This document shows positions 17,742 through 27,070 of a stretch of DNA of 64,000 bases, piece by piece (the first letter of the stretch is position 1; each line of letters begins with the position of its first letter). The notes under the pieces were generated by a model, which did no database searches, was not told where the DNA came from, and was given only the letters and a program-made list of their open reading frames with translations. The stretch spans positions 1,922,001 through 1,986,000 of the forward strand of contig NC_014376.1 in the NCBI RefSeq assembly GCF_000144625.1, written 5' to 3'. The DNA comes from [Clostridium] saccharolyticum WM1 (lineage in GTDB: Bacteria; Bacillota; Clostridia; Lachnospirales; Lachnospiraceae). The translations under genes were made by a program, and so were the position numbers.

Positions 17742-19190
17742 CTAGTACCTGGTCTGATTTCTTCCATTTTTCTTTGCCTCATATAGTTTTCTGTCTGCAA
17801 TGATAAGGGCCTCTGAGACATTGCAGTTCCTGCATTCTGCCATTCCAGCCGAAAAAGTCACCTTACGGGCAAAATTCATGTAAGCGGTTTTTTCTCTCAT
17901 GGCTTCCACCTGCTGAAACGCTTCCTCCATGGTAAGGCCGTTCATAAATACAGCAAATTCCTCGCCGCCATATCTGCACACGGTCTGGGGAGCAAATGTT
18001 TCCTTAAGCGATTCGCCGAAAGCCTTTAAAACCCTGTCACCTTCCACATGGCCGAAGGTATCATTCACAGACTTGAAATGATCCAGGTCAATGATCACGA
18101 AAATCCCTTGCTCCGTTCTGGTTTCTACCTTTTCCATAAAATAACGTCTGTTAGAAAGCCCAGTCAAAGCATCCTCCGTAGCGAGAATTTCAAGCTGCTT
18201 CTTGACGCGCTCTGATTCCGTAATATCATCGACAACGTAAATACACACCTTGCCACTTTTTATATGTATGACCTTAAAGCGAAGCACTTTGTCATGAATC
18301 TGGTAAACAGGCTGCTTGGAAGAAAAGTCATAGCCCTTTAATTCCTGGATCATATGAATGGAATTTCCAACTTTGATCTTTGCGAGGGAGGGGAAGAACC
18401 GTTTGGAAGCATTGTTGAAGTTAACCAGCAATTCATCCTTATCAACAACAAGAACGGCCTCTTCGATGGAATTGAATACCATTTCATGAGTGACCGGCGC
18501 AAGAAACAAGATGTCATATCTTAAAAGTCCGATGATTATGAATGTGCTCATAAAAAAATAGGAAAACGGTAATAAATCAATATAGACCGGTCCCAGCCCA
18601 AGCATGTAAATGATTAATGTTACCATAGGGATGGATACCCCCACCAGCATAAATATAACCTTTTTTCTATAATCCCCTCTCGTGATTTTTACTTTGATAC
18701 TAAAGATTATGATACTGTAAAAGATTGCAAAACACAGGCAAAATACCTGTACATAGTACCACATGCCTTTTTTTGATGCCAGTATAGGAAAACCGGGGGA
18801 AGAATCAATGCCTACGGAAGAATAATACAGCCAATGATACGAATTGGTGTTGACTAATATTAATGTAATAAGGCCTACTGTCAGCATCAGGGTCAGCATA
18901 TATTTATTGGCAAACTGCTTCTCATCCGCATATTCCCTGGCAAACAGCATAATCAGGAACGGATAAAAGGCAGCTCCAAGGTATTCAATTCTGATCCAGA
19001 AATACATTTGGTCCAGGGTATTGCTCAGCAGTTCAAAGGCATAACCGACAGAATGAATGATCATGGCTGTCATGAGAAGAGAGAAAAAGAAAACTCCTGG
19101 AATTTTCTTCTTTCTGATTCCATAGAGGACTAAATTCCCTAGTAATGTGGAAGATATAATTAACAGGATGCTTAAAAGAACATTAATCAC
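17742..19190 (-). CDS. Membrane diguanylate cyclase with 7TM and PAS domains
   Basis: Likely makes cyclic di-GMP from two GTP in response to a membrane or small-molecule cue; 482 residues. Residues ~1-220 form about seven hydrophobic segments like the N-terminal 7TM region found on histidine kinases. A PAS-like domain follows (FNSIEEAVLVVDKDELLVNFNNASKRF). The GGDEF domain begins at DALTGLSNRRYF and carries CRYGGEEFAVF, the catalytic signature in GGEEF form. The allosteric RxxD inhibition site is not obvious upstream of it. Monocistronic, transcribed away from deoB. Confidence 0.9.
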   Translation of the reverse strand: MINVLLSILLIISSTLLGNLVLYGIRKKKIPGVFFFSLLMTAMIIHSVGYAFELLSNTLDQMYFWIRIEYLGAAFYPFLIMLFAREYADEKQFANKYMLTLMLTVGLITLILVNTNSYHWLYYSSVGIDSSPGFPILASKKGMWYYVQVFCLCFAIFYSIIIFSIKVKITRGDYRKKVIFMLVGVSIPMVTLIIYMLGLGPVYIDLLPFSYFFMSTFIIIGLLRYDILFLAPVTHEMVFNSIEEAVLVVDKDELLVNFNNASKRFFPSLAKIKVGNSIHMIQELKGYDFSSKQPVYQIHDKVLRFKVIHIKSGKVCIYVVDDITESERVKKQLEILATEDALTGLSNRRYFMEKVETRTEQGIFVIIDLDHFKSVNDTFGHVEGDRVLKAFGESLKETFAPQTVCRYGGEEFAVFMNGLTMEEAFQQVEAMREKTAYMNFARKVTFSAGMAECRNCNVSEALIIADRKLYEAKKNGRNQTRY

Positions 19191-19600
19191 AAAATTATAC
19201 TCCTTTTAGCTGATTTGAGCTTCCTCTGACGCAGCTGATTCGAATTTTGTATACTCACATTTACAAACATCTTAAATCTTCCCTTGATTTTTGTCAACTC
19301 GAAGTGACTGTGGGGATATGCAGGAATCAGGACTGCAGCCGGGTATGATCCGGATGTCATAAGCATAGTTGGGTAAATTTAGAGAAAATAGAGAAAAAGA
19401 TTGCAAAAATTTTACAAAATTGTATAATAAAAGTGGAAAGATATCATCAAAAGATCCTTGATACCATGCAGTGTTGTTTTGATGGATATCGGTTTCCAAA
19501 TTCGAAATATGAAAGTCTGACAGAAATTAAGTGAATCATTTAGCAGCTTCAGACGAATAAAAAGATAACAGGTGCTGTGATCAATCTGCAGGGAGGGAAT
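19191..19600. promoter_or_regulatory. Divergent spacer with the deoB promoter
   Basis: TTGCAA at 19401-19406, a 16-bp spacer and TATAAT at 19423-19428 form a good plus-strand promoter, leaving a ~160-nt leader before deoB. Nothing else recognisable is seen in this A/T-rich spacer; no clear riboswitch fold was recognised in the leader. Confidence 0.55.
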
Positions 19601-20788
19601 ATGAAGCGATTTAAACGTATTTTTGTTGTTGTCATTGATTCTTTGGGAATAGGAGCCATGGATAATGCCGCCCAGTACGGTGACGAGGGCAGTGATACCC
19701 TGGGGCATATTGATGCTTCTGTGGACCATTTGCTGCTGCCTCATTTGGAAAAGCTTGGTTTGGGAAATCTTTGCGCCTTAAATCATGTAAAGCCAGTCGC
19801 AGAGCCTATGGCGTATTATGGCAGGCTGAATGAAGCCAGTGTGGGAAAAGATACAATGACAGGTCATTGGGAAATGATGGGGCTTTACATAACAAAGCCC
19901 TTCAAGACATTTACGGATACAGGTTTCCCAAAGGAACTGTTAGAAGAACTGGAAAAACGCACAGGACATAAGATCGTAGGAAATAAATCTGCCAGCGGTA
20001 CGGAAATCATGGATGAACTGGGAGAGCATCAGATAGCCACTGGAGACATGATCGTATATACGTCAGCTGACTCGGTTCTTCAGATATGCGCCAATGAAGA
20101 TACCTTTGGCCTGCAGGAGCTTTACCGCTGCTGCGAAATTGCAAGAGAGCTTACCTTAAAAGATGAATGGAAGGTGGGCAGAGTCATTGCCAGGCCTTAT
20201 GTAGGCATGAAAAAGGGTGAGTTTAAAAGAACTGCCAACCGTCATGATTACGCCTTAAAGCCCTTTGGAACCACTGCCCTTAACCTATTGAAGGATAAAG
20301 GCCTGGATGTGATAAGCGTTGGTAAGATCTTTGATATTTTTGACGGCGAAGGACTCACGGAGGGCAACAAATCCCAAAGCAGCGTTCATGGCATGGAACA
20401 GACCATAGAGATCGCAAAAAGGGATTTTAACGGACTGTGCTTTGTGAATCTGGTAGATTTTGACGCACTTTGGGGACACCGCAGGGATCCGGTTGGTTAT
20501 GGGGCCGAGCTGGAACGGTTTGATGAAAAGCTTGGAGAGCTGCTTCCTCTCATTAAGGATGATGATCTTCTGCTGATAACGGCAGACCATGGCAATGATC
20601 CAACCTTTAAGGGCAGCGACCACACCAAGGAAAGGGTGCCGTTACTGGCTTATTCTCCTTCTTATGGAAATTGCAAAGAATTAAAAGAACGGAATACCTT
20701 TGCGGTGATCGGAGCTACGGTGCTGGACAATTTCGGCTTGCATAAAGACAAGGATATGATCGGTGAGCCAATAGAGGAATTGCTTTAG
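19601..20788 (+). CDS. deoB: Phosphopentomutase
   Basis: Interconverts (deoxy)ribose 1-phosphate and 5-phosphate in nucleoside salvage, cytosolic, two Mn ions. 395 residues from the ATG at 19601, preceded by GGGAGGG; the GTG at 19577 is not needed. [27 protein letters not shown] has the metal Asp and the family signature. [13 protein letters not shown] surrounds the phosphorylated Thr. [16 protein letters not shown] and [26 protein letters not shown] supply the remaining Asp/His metal ligands of the alkaline-phosphatase fold. It stands alone between its own promoter and terminator. Its nearness to the deoxyribose-type BMC locus 9 kb away may be incidental. Confidence 0.95.
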   Translation: MKRFKRIFVVVIDSLGIGAMDNAAQYGDEGSDTLGHIDASVDHLLLPHLEKLGLGNLCALNHVKPVAEPMAYYGRLNEASVGKDTMTGHWEMMGLYITKPFKTFTDTGFPKELLEELEKRTGHKIVGNKSASGTEIMDELGEHQIATGDMIVYTSADSVLQICANEDTFGLQELYRCCEIARELTLKDEWKVGRVIARPYVGMKKGEFKRTANRHDYALKPFGTTALNLLKDKGLDVISVGKIFDIFDGEGLTEGNKSQSSVHGMEQTIEIAKRDFNGLCFVNLVDFDALWGHRRDPVGYGAELERFDEKLGELLPLIKDDDLLLITADHGNDPTFKGSDHTKERVPLLAYSPSYGNCKELKERNTFAVIGATVLDNFGLHKDKDMIGEPIEELL

Positions 20789-20833
20789 AGATTCCGGATA
20801 ATCAGAAGATTATCACCAATATAAATAAAAATG

Positions 20834-20903
20834 AAAAAAGCGCCGCTTGTTTGCGATGATGGATCAAAAATCCATCATTGCAAACAAGTTCTGGCGCTTT
20901 TTT
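20834..20903 (+). terminator. Strong long-stem terminator after deoB
   Basis: AAAAAAGCGCC...CTTGTTTGC...ATGATGGAT pairs with ATCCATCAT...GCAAACAAG...GGCGCTTTTTT in an almost continuous stem of ~30 bp with an A-rich loop. It could serve both converging transcripts. Confidence 0.88.
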
Positions 20904-20941
20904 ATATTCCTCTTAAGGTTACAGCTCATCATTATTTCATC

Positions 20942-22489
20942 TTACACAAAATAATCTCCGTAATTTTCCTTTAAATATGCTTCTAATTCAGACTCACTTT
21001 TCCCGCCGATTTCGGATACAAAGCTGGCGGTCAGAAAACGATGCTTCCGTGTGGAAAAGCCGTGTGACGCAAGGATTTTCATATCGCTGCTATCCACAAA
21101 AAAGTTCATTCGGATGACAGGAAGGTTCTGACCATGGAGAAGATTATAAATCCGGGATGAGAAGCAGAAAATGTGATCATAATCCAGATCTTTCAGCTTA
21201 TGGATCTCGTTTATATTCAGGGTGCCCATCCACTGCAGTTCCACATATTCCTTGATCTGCTCCAAAAAAAAGCTGACCCGTTCAAAATTGATGCTGGTCA
21301 TTACCACAATCTTCTTATGCTGTCGGGTTACAATACGGTTTCGCAGGATATGCTTTTGCACCAGCAGGGTCAGAGTGGAAAGGTGCTCGTCCATAAATGA
21401 AAAATTATAGGAGGCTTTAAAGTATACCTCATATTTTTTGATGGTTTCATACAGGGCTGAAAACTGCCCTTTCGTATTTTCTACAGTCTTATCCACAAAG
21501 GTGCAATGAAAATGATTCAGGGTGATCTCCCGGTAAAAATAGCCGTACAGCTCATTGATGAATTCTTCCTGGATGGCAAACGGACTATTTAGATGGCTTA
21601 CCACTTGCTCTGTAAACTGTTCAGTAGTATGCCAAAGCCGTTTGTCAAAGGGAAAATCCAGGCTGCGGGAGAAGTTCATCATGCTGAAAGCCACATTGTA
21701 CAGCTTGTTCTCCCGGATTCCGCCAACAAAGTTGATATGAAGCGGTGACAGGGGCAGCCGGTAGCTAAAAACCATGGATTTGTCAACGGGCCTGATTTCC
21801 ATGATGCAGATAAACAGCAGGAGAAACTTTTTGGATGGATAATTCACTGACAGATTGTATTCTGTTAAAAAGGAATTCAGCTGCTCCACTGCCTGGCGGG
21901 ATACAGGCTGTAAATAGGCACCGGCCAGATCATAGCTTTGTTTTTCTAAGGGGGTGTTGGCGTAGCGGGCTTCAATCCGGTTTTCAGCCGTAAACTCCAG
22001 CAGGGGATGAAGGATATCAATGACCAGAAACCTTAACTGCAGCTCATCCCCTTCAATGGTAAGTCCTTTTTTCTTTAAGGTCAGAAGGGACAGGCCGTGT
22101 CCGGCCAAAAGTTGGCGGAGATGGGCCGTGTCCTGTTTTTTTGTGGTCAGGGAAAGACCCCAATGTTCATACAGGGAAGAAGCATTGACATAGCCATTGA
22201 AAAAAATGGTCACAATCATGACTCTGATCCGCTCGATGTAAGAACTGGTATAGTCGCTCATGGTGATCTGCTGGATAAAGTCCACAAATTCTTTGTAGCT
22301 GAAACGGCTTAAACAGATGCCCTTTTGTATTTCTACCAAGGGCTGATGGGAGAAAAGGTTGATCCGCTCAATGGTCCGCCGTATGGATATCTCATCCTTT
22401 TGAAACTCCAGGGCCACCTTTGATAAGGAAATGCGCTGCCTTTTCTGCAGAAACCGAAGCAGGCTTAAATCACTGTAACTTAATCCCAT
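20942..22489 (-). CDS. BglG/Mga-type transcriptional regulator
   Basis: 515-residue regulator, cytosolic. The N terminus has two helix-turn-helix-like segments: SLLRFLQKRQRISLSKVALEF...SIRRTIERIN (HTH_11-like) and VNASSLYEHWGLSLTTKKQDTAHLRQLLAGHGL (Mga-like). Helical PRD-like segments follow, but classical PRD histidines are not clear. Residues ~410-500 (KKIVVMTSINFERVSFFLEQIKEYV) resemble an EIIB-like domain. It is divergent from the PTS operon at 22666, so PTS-dependent control of that operon is the likely role. GGAGGTGG precedes the ATG. Family assignment is by architecture; the exact subfamily is uncertain. Confidence 0.75.
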   Translation of the reverse strand: MGLSYSDLSLLRFLQKRQRISLSKVALEFQKDEISIRRTIERINLFSHQPLVEIQKGICLSRFSYKEFVDFIQQITMSDYTSSYIERIRVMIVTIFFNGYVNASSLYEHWGLSLTTKKQDTAHLRQLLAGHGLSLLTLKKKGLTIEGDELQLRFLVIDILHPLLEFTAENRIEARYANTPLEKQSYDLAGAYLQPVSRQAVEQLNSFLTEYNLSVNYPSKKFLLLFICIMEIRPVDKSMVFSYRLPLSPLHINFVGGIRENKLYNVAFSMMNFSRSLDFPFDKRLWHTTEQFTEQVVSHLNSPFAIQEEFINELYGYFYREITLNHFHCTFVDKTVENTKGQFSALYETIKKYEVYFKASYNFSFMDEHLSTLTLLVQKHILRNRIVTRQHKKIVVMTSINFERVSFFLEQIKEYVELQWMGTLNINEIHKLKDLDYDHIFCFSSRIYNLLHGQNLPVIRMNFFVDSSDMKILASHGFSTRKHRFLTASFVSEIGGKSESELEAYLKENYGDYFV

Positions 22490-22579
22490 AATCCCACCTC
22501 CTTTGCTGTAGTGTTGATAATGGTTCTATTATAAAATTGAGGGCAACGAAATGCAATAATAAAATGTTAATATTTTGCC

Positions 22580-22608
22580 TTGAAGCAACTGATGTTATCT
22601 GCCATAAT
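22580..22608 (+). promoter_or_regulatory. Promoter of the PTS operon
   Basis: TTGAAG at 22580-22585, a 17-bp spacer and CATAAT at 22603-22608 lie 58 bases before the EIICB start, in the spacer shared with the divergent regulator. Confidence 0.5.
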
Positions 22609-22665
22609 GAACACAGTTTCAAGGCGCCTAAAACCACTATGTCATAACAAAGGAAGGGAAAAAAT

Positions 22666-24267
22666 ATGAGCAATAAAAAGTCAAGCTGGAAGGACGGCAT
22701 TCAAACCTTTGGCCGTTCACTCCTTCTGCCAATCGCGCTCCTTGCACCTATTGGTATGGTTATGGGTATTTGCAGTGCGTTAGGGCAGTCCTACATGATA
22801 GAGAAATTCCCGTTTTTGGGAAGTCAGGGTCTGAAGCTTATGTTATCCAGTCTGCAGACCATTACCAGTATCATTTTTAATAATATCCCGCTGCTGTTTG
22901 CCATGGGCGTTGCCCAGGGCATGGCAAAGAATGAAAAGGGGATAGCTGTCTTTTCGGCCGTTGTGGGCTATTTGACCTTAAATGTGGTTATGAGCATTTA
23001 TTTAAAGCAGACGGGAACCCTGGCTGACCCGGAGGTTGCGGCTCAGGTAGGGCAGGGAACGGTTCTAGGCATCCAGACACTGAAGATTGAGGCACTGGGG
23101 GGCCTGATCGCAGGTTTGGTGGCCGCCAAGGCGGCGGACCGGTTTTACCGTCTGGAGCTGCCTCTTGCATTTGCATTTTTTGGAGGAAAGAAATCCATTC
23201 CCATTATCACCTTTGGAATAATGGTTCCTATCGGGCTGATGATTCCGGTGTTCTGGAATCTGCTGACCAATTTCCTCATCAGCATTTCTTTTATCTTTAC
23301 CACGCCGTACATAGGAAACGCGGTTTATTATGCCTTAAACCGTGCGCTGATTCCTTTTGGATTGCATCACGTTCTTTCTTCCATGGTCCGTTTTACCGAG
23401 GCCGGCGGAACGTATATGATCAATGGAACCGAATACGTGGGTATCCTTAATGCAACCAATGAAGTTTTGTTCCATTTAGGACCCGGCAGCGAATACTGGG
23501 GCCAGCTTATGCCCACCCTTACCAGTTACTTGGGAGGTGCGCAGATGCTGACTACCCTGTTCCGGGTGCCTGCTGTTGGCCTAGCCATGTACCGAACATC
23601 TTATCTGAAAAACAGAAAGATTGCTAAGGGAGTCATTCTTACCTGCTGTCTGACTGCGTTTTTAGGAAATATCACAGAGCCGCTGGAATTTTCATTCCTG
23701 TTTATTTCCCCGCCTCTGTTTATTCTTTACTGCGTTATGAGCGGTATTGGCGCCATTCCTTATCAGATGCTTCATATTTCCATCGGTTATATCCGCGGAA
23801 CGATTTTTGACTTTGGAATTTTTGGACTTCTGTATGAAAATACCCATTGGTTTCACTTAATTCTTTTAGGCATTGGAAACTTTATTGTGTTTTACTTTGT
23901 GTTCAAATGGTTTATTGTAAAATTTAATCTGGAAACACCAGGAAGAGAAGGGTTTGAAATTGAAGAATCCGCCAGCCTTCTGTTAAAGGAAAAGAACTGG
24001 CGGGCCATTGCCGAAGTCGTTATTAAGGGACTGGGAGGGAAAGACAATATCCTCAGTGTGGAAAACTGTATTTCCCGCTTGCGGGTGGACTTAAAAGATC
24101 CATCTAAGGTAGATCAGATAAAAATAAAGGATTCTGGCTGTGCAGGTATTTTTTTCCCGTCAGCAGATCACATTCATGTTGTTTTTGGGCCTCATGTGGA
24201 ATTTGTCCGCCATGCTGTGGACGACGCCATGAAGAAATCAGAGGTGAAGGATGAGAGCTTTCTATGA
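22666..24267 (+). CDS. PTS EIICB transporter, glucose/glucoside family
   Basis: Membrane permease that imports and phosphorylates a sugar, 533 residues. The EIIC domain covers ~1-420 with about ten membrane segments and the family signatures GLHHVLSSMVRFTEAGG and GNITEPLEFSFLF. The EIIB domain follows at the C terminus: GLGGKDNILSVENCISRLRV contains the phosphorylated Cys in the NCxxRLR motif. No EIIA domain is fused or encoded nearby, so a general EIIA-Glc-like protein must come from elsewhere. The GH4 enzyme downstream implies a 6-phospho-alpha- or beta-glucoside product. Confidence 0.9.
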   Translation: MSNKKSSWKDGIQTFGRSLLLPIALLAPIGMVMGICSALGQSYMIEKFPFLGSQGLKLMLSSLQTITSIIFNNIPLLFAMGVAQGMAKNEKGIAVFSAVVGYLTLNVVMSIYLKQTGTLADPEVAAQVGQGTVLGIQTLKIEALGGLIAGLVAAKAADRFYRLELPLAFAFFGGKKSIPIITFGIMVPIGLMIPVFWNLLTNFLISISFIFTTPYIGNAVYYALNRALIPFGLHHVLSSMVRFTEAGGTYMINGTEYVGILNATNEVLFHLGPGSEYWGQLMPTLTSYLGGAQMLTTLFRVPAVGLAMYRTSYLKNRKIAKGVILTCCLTAFLGNITEPLEFSFLFISPPLFILYCVMSGIGAIPYQMLHISIGYIRGTIFDFGIFGLLYENTHWFHLILLGIGNFIVFYFVFKWFIVKFNLETPGREGFEIEESASLLLKEKNWRAIAEVVIKGLGGKDNILSVENCISRLRVDLKDPSKVDQIKIKDSGCAGIFFPSADHIHVVFGPHVEFVRHAVDDAMKKSEVKDESFL

Positions 24268-25657
24268 TTCAAAGAGTAAACTGGATGACAGGGGAATTAA
24301 AAAGCTGTTAACTGAAACGGCCAAATATGAAGCGTGGCTGAAGGTGGAGGCTGCCCTGGCACTTTCTCAGGCAGAGGAAGGTTTTATCCCTATGGAAGCT
24401 GCGAGGGACATTGGGGCGGTTCGGCTTGAAGATCTGGACCTTGAAGAAATGGAGCGGATTAAAGCCAGGGTAGGCCATGGGTTTGTCCCTTTTATAAAGG
24501 TGCTGGTTAAGGCTTGCGGGGAAAACGGCGGAAAATACGTTCACTATGGGGTTACCACACAAAATATCCAGCAAACCGCCCAGCTTTATACTGCAATGCA
24601 GGTGAATTCTGTTTTTAAAAGCTTTCTTGCAGATATTTTGGAAAACCTGGGAAGGCTTGCTATGGACCATAAAGATACGGTCATGTCAGGACGGACCCAT
24701 GGAAGGCATGCCATCCCCATTACTTATGGTTATAAGGTTTCCGTCTGGATCAGCGAACTGATTATGTCTCTGGAACGTCTGGAGGAAAGCGAGAAGCGGG
24801 TTTTTGTGGCAATGATGGGAGGGGCTGCGGGAGGCTTTCATGCCACAGGTGCTCCGGGACGCAGCGTTCAGAAACGGGTTGCCGGAAAGCTTGGCATGGG
24901 CTCCATGGAGGTGCCCAGCCGGAACATGAGTCAGATGAAGGTGGAATATCTGATGGATCTGGCGCTGCTGTGCAATACCTTTCATAAAATGGCGGAAGAG
25001 GTTTATTATACCGGAATGGAAGAGTTTTCAGAGATCAGTGAATCCTTTGCTCCGGGAACCATTGGCAGCTCCACCATGCCTCAGAAGATTAACCCCAAGC
25101 TGGCAAAGGGCATTATCGCCAATTCTCAGAAGCTATATTCCCTTCCTGCTGTAGGGCTTTATTCTGCGGTGCGGATGTTTGAGGGGGACAGCAGTTCCTA
25201 TATGCTGTTTGACGGAATCATGGAGGAAGGGCTTCAGCTGACTGCAGAGGTACTCATCCGGGCCGAAGAACTAAGCCGCACCCTTAAAGTCAATAAAGAG
25301 CAGATGCTTAAAAATGCCAACATAAACCAGGGACTGGACAACAGTGAATGGATAATGATGCATGTGGCTGAAAAAATCGGTAAGGACAAGGCACATGAGC
25401 TTATGTACGAAAAGGCCATGAAGGCGGAGCTGGAAGGTGAGGATTATTATCATGTGCTGACAAAGGATGAAACGCTGGCATCCATGTTTACGGCAGATGA
25501 ATTAAAATCCATGATCGACCCTGGAAATTATACGGGGCTATGCAGCTTGCTCGCAGAGGAGATGTCTCGGAAGGCATTGGAGAGGGCGGTAAAAATAAGA
25601 AAATCAAGGAAGCCGGAAGAAATAGACGGCGACAGGAAAGCTGCGGCTGACGAATAA
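24251..25657 (+). CDS. Fumarase/PurB-superfamily lyase
   Basis: Argininosuccinate/adenylosuccinate lyase-superfamily enzyme of 468 residues, cytosolic. KYVHYGVTTQNIQQTAQ corresponds to the PurB HxGxTSQDxxDT segment, SGRTHGRHAIPITYG carries the catalytic TH, and GTIGSSTMPQKINPKLAKG is the superfamily signature loop with the catalytic Ser. After KINP the family usually has an acidic residue (KxNPxxxE); here it is Lys. The gene overlaps EIICB by 17 nt inside a sugar-PTS operon, which is not where purine or arginine biosynthesis genes are expected. It may eliminate a carboxylic acid from a phosphorylated sugar conjugate; substrate unknown. Confidence 0.8.
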   Translation: MRAFYDSKSKLDDRGIKKLLTETAKYEAWLKVEAALALSQAEEGFIPMEAARDIGAVRLEDLDLEEMERIKARVGHGFVPFIKVLVKACGENGGKYVHYGVTTQNIQQTAQLYTAMQVNSVFKSFLADILENLGRLAMDHKDTVMSGRTHGRHAIPITYGYKVSVWISELIMSLERLEESEKRVFVAMMGGAAGGFHATGAPGRSVQKRVAGKLGMGSMEVPSRNMSQMKVEYLMDLALLCNTFHKMAEEVYYTGMEEFSEISESFAPGTIGSSTMPQKINPKLAKGIIANSQKLYSLPAVGLYSAVRMFEGDSSSYMLFDGIMEEGLQLTAEVLIRAEELSRTLKVNKEQMLKNANINQGLDNSEWIMMHVAEKIGKDKAHELMYEKAMKAELEGEDYYHVLTKDETLASMFTADELKSMIDPGNYTGLCSLLAEEMSRKALERAVKIRKSRKPEEIDGDRKAAADE

Positions 25658-25740
25658 AGGAGCAGTATTTATTCAAATAAGGGGATGCGGCAGAAGTTTG
25701 CGGCATTCCCTTTCATCATTAAGAGTACAAGGAGAGTAAC

Positions 25741-27063
25741 ATGAGAAAACAACACGTGATTACGATTTCCGGAGCGGGAAGTGCCCGGGTTCCTGCACTT
25801 GTGGGTACGCTGGTGAATTATAAGGAACGATTTCCTCTTTCAAAAATTATTTTTTATGATATAGATAAGGATCGTATGGGATTGATGGAAGCTTATAACC
25901 GTTTGGTGTTAAAATGCCGCTATCCAAAATGCCAGGTGGTTTTTACCACGGATGAAGAGGAAGCCTACAGAAATACAGATTTTATTTTCTGCCAGATGCG
26001 GGTGGGAAAGACCAGCATGCGTTCTCTGGATGAAAAGATTCCTCTGCGTTATGGCCTGGTCGGACAGGAAACCTGCGGACCCGGCGGATTTGCCTATGGG
26101 ATGCGTTCCCTGGGAGCTATGAAGCAGATGGTGGAAAAGGTCCGTTCCTATTCCAAGGACACCTGGATTTTAAATTATACCAATCCTGCGGCCATCGTGG
26201 CTTTGGGTCTTGACCGGATGTTCCCTGATGATAAGCACATTTTAAACCTCTGCGACCAGCCCTTCTCCTTAATGAAGAGTTATTCTAAAATTCTTGAAGT
26301 GCCTCAGGAAAGGCTCCGGGCCCGCTATTTTGGTCTGAATCATTTCGGATGGTTTACGGAGCTGAAGGACACGGATGGAAAAGATTATTTTAATGCTTTG
26401 CGTTCTTATTTAAAGAATCATGATTTTAAACCCTTTAATGCGGAGCAGCGCTCAAAGTCCTGGCTTGACACCTATGTAAGAGTGAACAAATACATGAAAC
26501 TGCTGGATGAATACATCCCTACCACCTACATGCAATATTACATGTTTCCTGAGGAAATTGTGGCGGAAAGCGACCCGAATTACACCCGCGCTGAGGAATC
26601 CAGGGATTCCAGGGAAAAAGACGTCTTTGACATTTGCGCTAGGGCCGTGGGAAAGGATAATATGGATGGGCTTGATATGCTTACCAACAGTGTGTTTGGA
26701 AACCTAATGGTGGAAGTGGCGGAATCCATTGCCTATGACCTGAACAACGAATTTATTGTAATGGTGAAAAACCGTGGAATCATTGACAACTTTGAGCCGG
26801 AGGCAATTATAGAGGTGGCGGGAACCATTGGAAAGGAAGGGGCAATGGGATATCCCTATGGAACCATCAAGCCTTTTTACAAAGGACTGATGGAAGGGCA
26901 GTACGCCTATGAGCTTCTGACCGTGGAGGCATTTATGGAAGAGGATTATACGAAGGCGCTGATGGCCCTGACCTTAAACCGCACCGTGGTGGATCCTTCC
27001 AAGGCAAAAGCAGTGCTTGATGACCTGATGGCAGCAAATAAAGATTATTGGATATTAAGGTAG
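25741..27063 (+). CDS. GH4 6-phospho-glucosidase
   Basis: NAD- and Mn-dependent glycoside hydrolase of family 4, 440 residues, hydrolysing a PTS-derived 6-phospho-glycoside in the cytosol by an oxidation-elimination mechanism. ITISGAGSARVPALVGTL is the N-terminal dinucleotide site. LRYGLVGQETCGPGGFAYGMRS, the metal Cys in NLCDQP and the His in FGLNHFGW are family positions. By these motifs it sits nearer 6-phospho-alpha-glucosidases (GlvA/AglB) than alpha-galactosidases. AAGGAG precedes the ATG. It is co-transcribed with the PTS and a deacetylase. Confidence 0.88.
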   Translation: MRKQHVITISGAGSARVPALVGTLVNYKERFPLSKIIFYDIDKDRMGLMEAYNRLVLKCRYPKCQVVFTTDEEEAYRNTDFIFCQMRVGKTSMRSLDEKIPLRYGLVGQETCGPGGFAYGMRSLGAMKQMVEKVRSYSKDTWILNYTNPAAIVALGLDRMFPDDKHILNLCDQPFSLMKSYSKILEVPQERLRARYFGLNHFGWFTELKDTDGKDYFNALRSYLKNHDFKPFNAEQRSKSWLDTYVRVNKYMKLLDEYIPTTYMQYYMFPEEIVAESDPNYTRAEESRDSREKDVFDICARAVGKDNMDGLDMLTNSVFGNLMVEVAESIAYDLNNEFIVMVKNRGIIDNFEPEAIIEVAGTIGKEGAMGYPYGTIKPFYKGLMEGQYAYELLTVEAFMEEDYTKALMALTLNRTVVDPSKAKAVLDDLMAANKDYWILR

Positions 27064-27070
27064 GTGGAGT

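Noticed and set aside
24251..25657. Naming the lyase purB
   Set aside because: It sits inside a PTS sugar operon and has an altered residue after the signature loop; fold similarity alone does not establish adenylosuccinate lyase activity.
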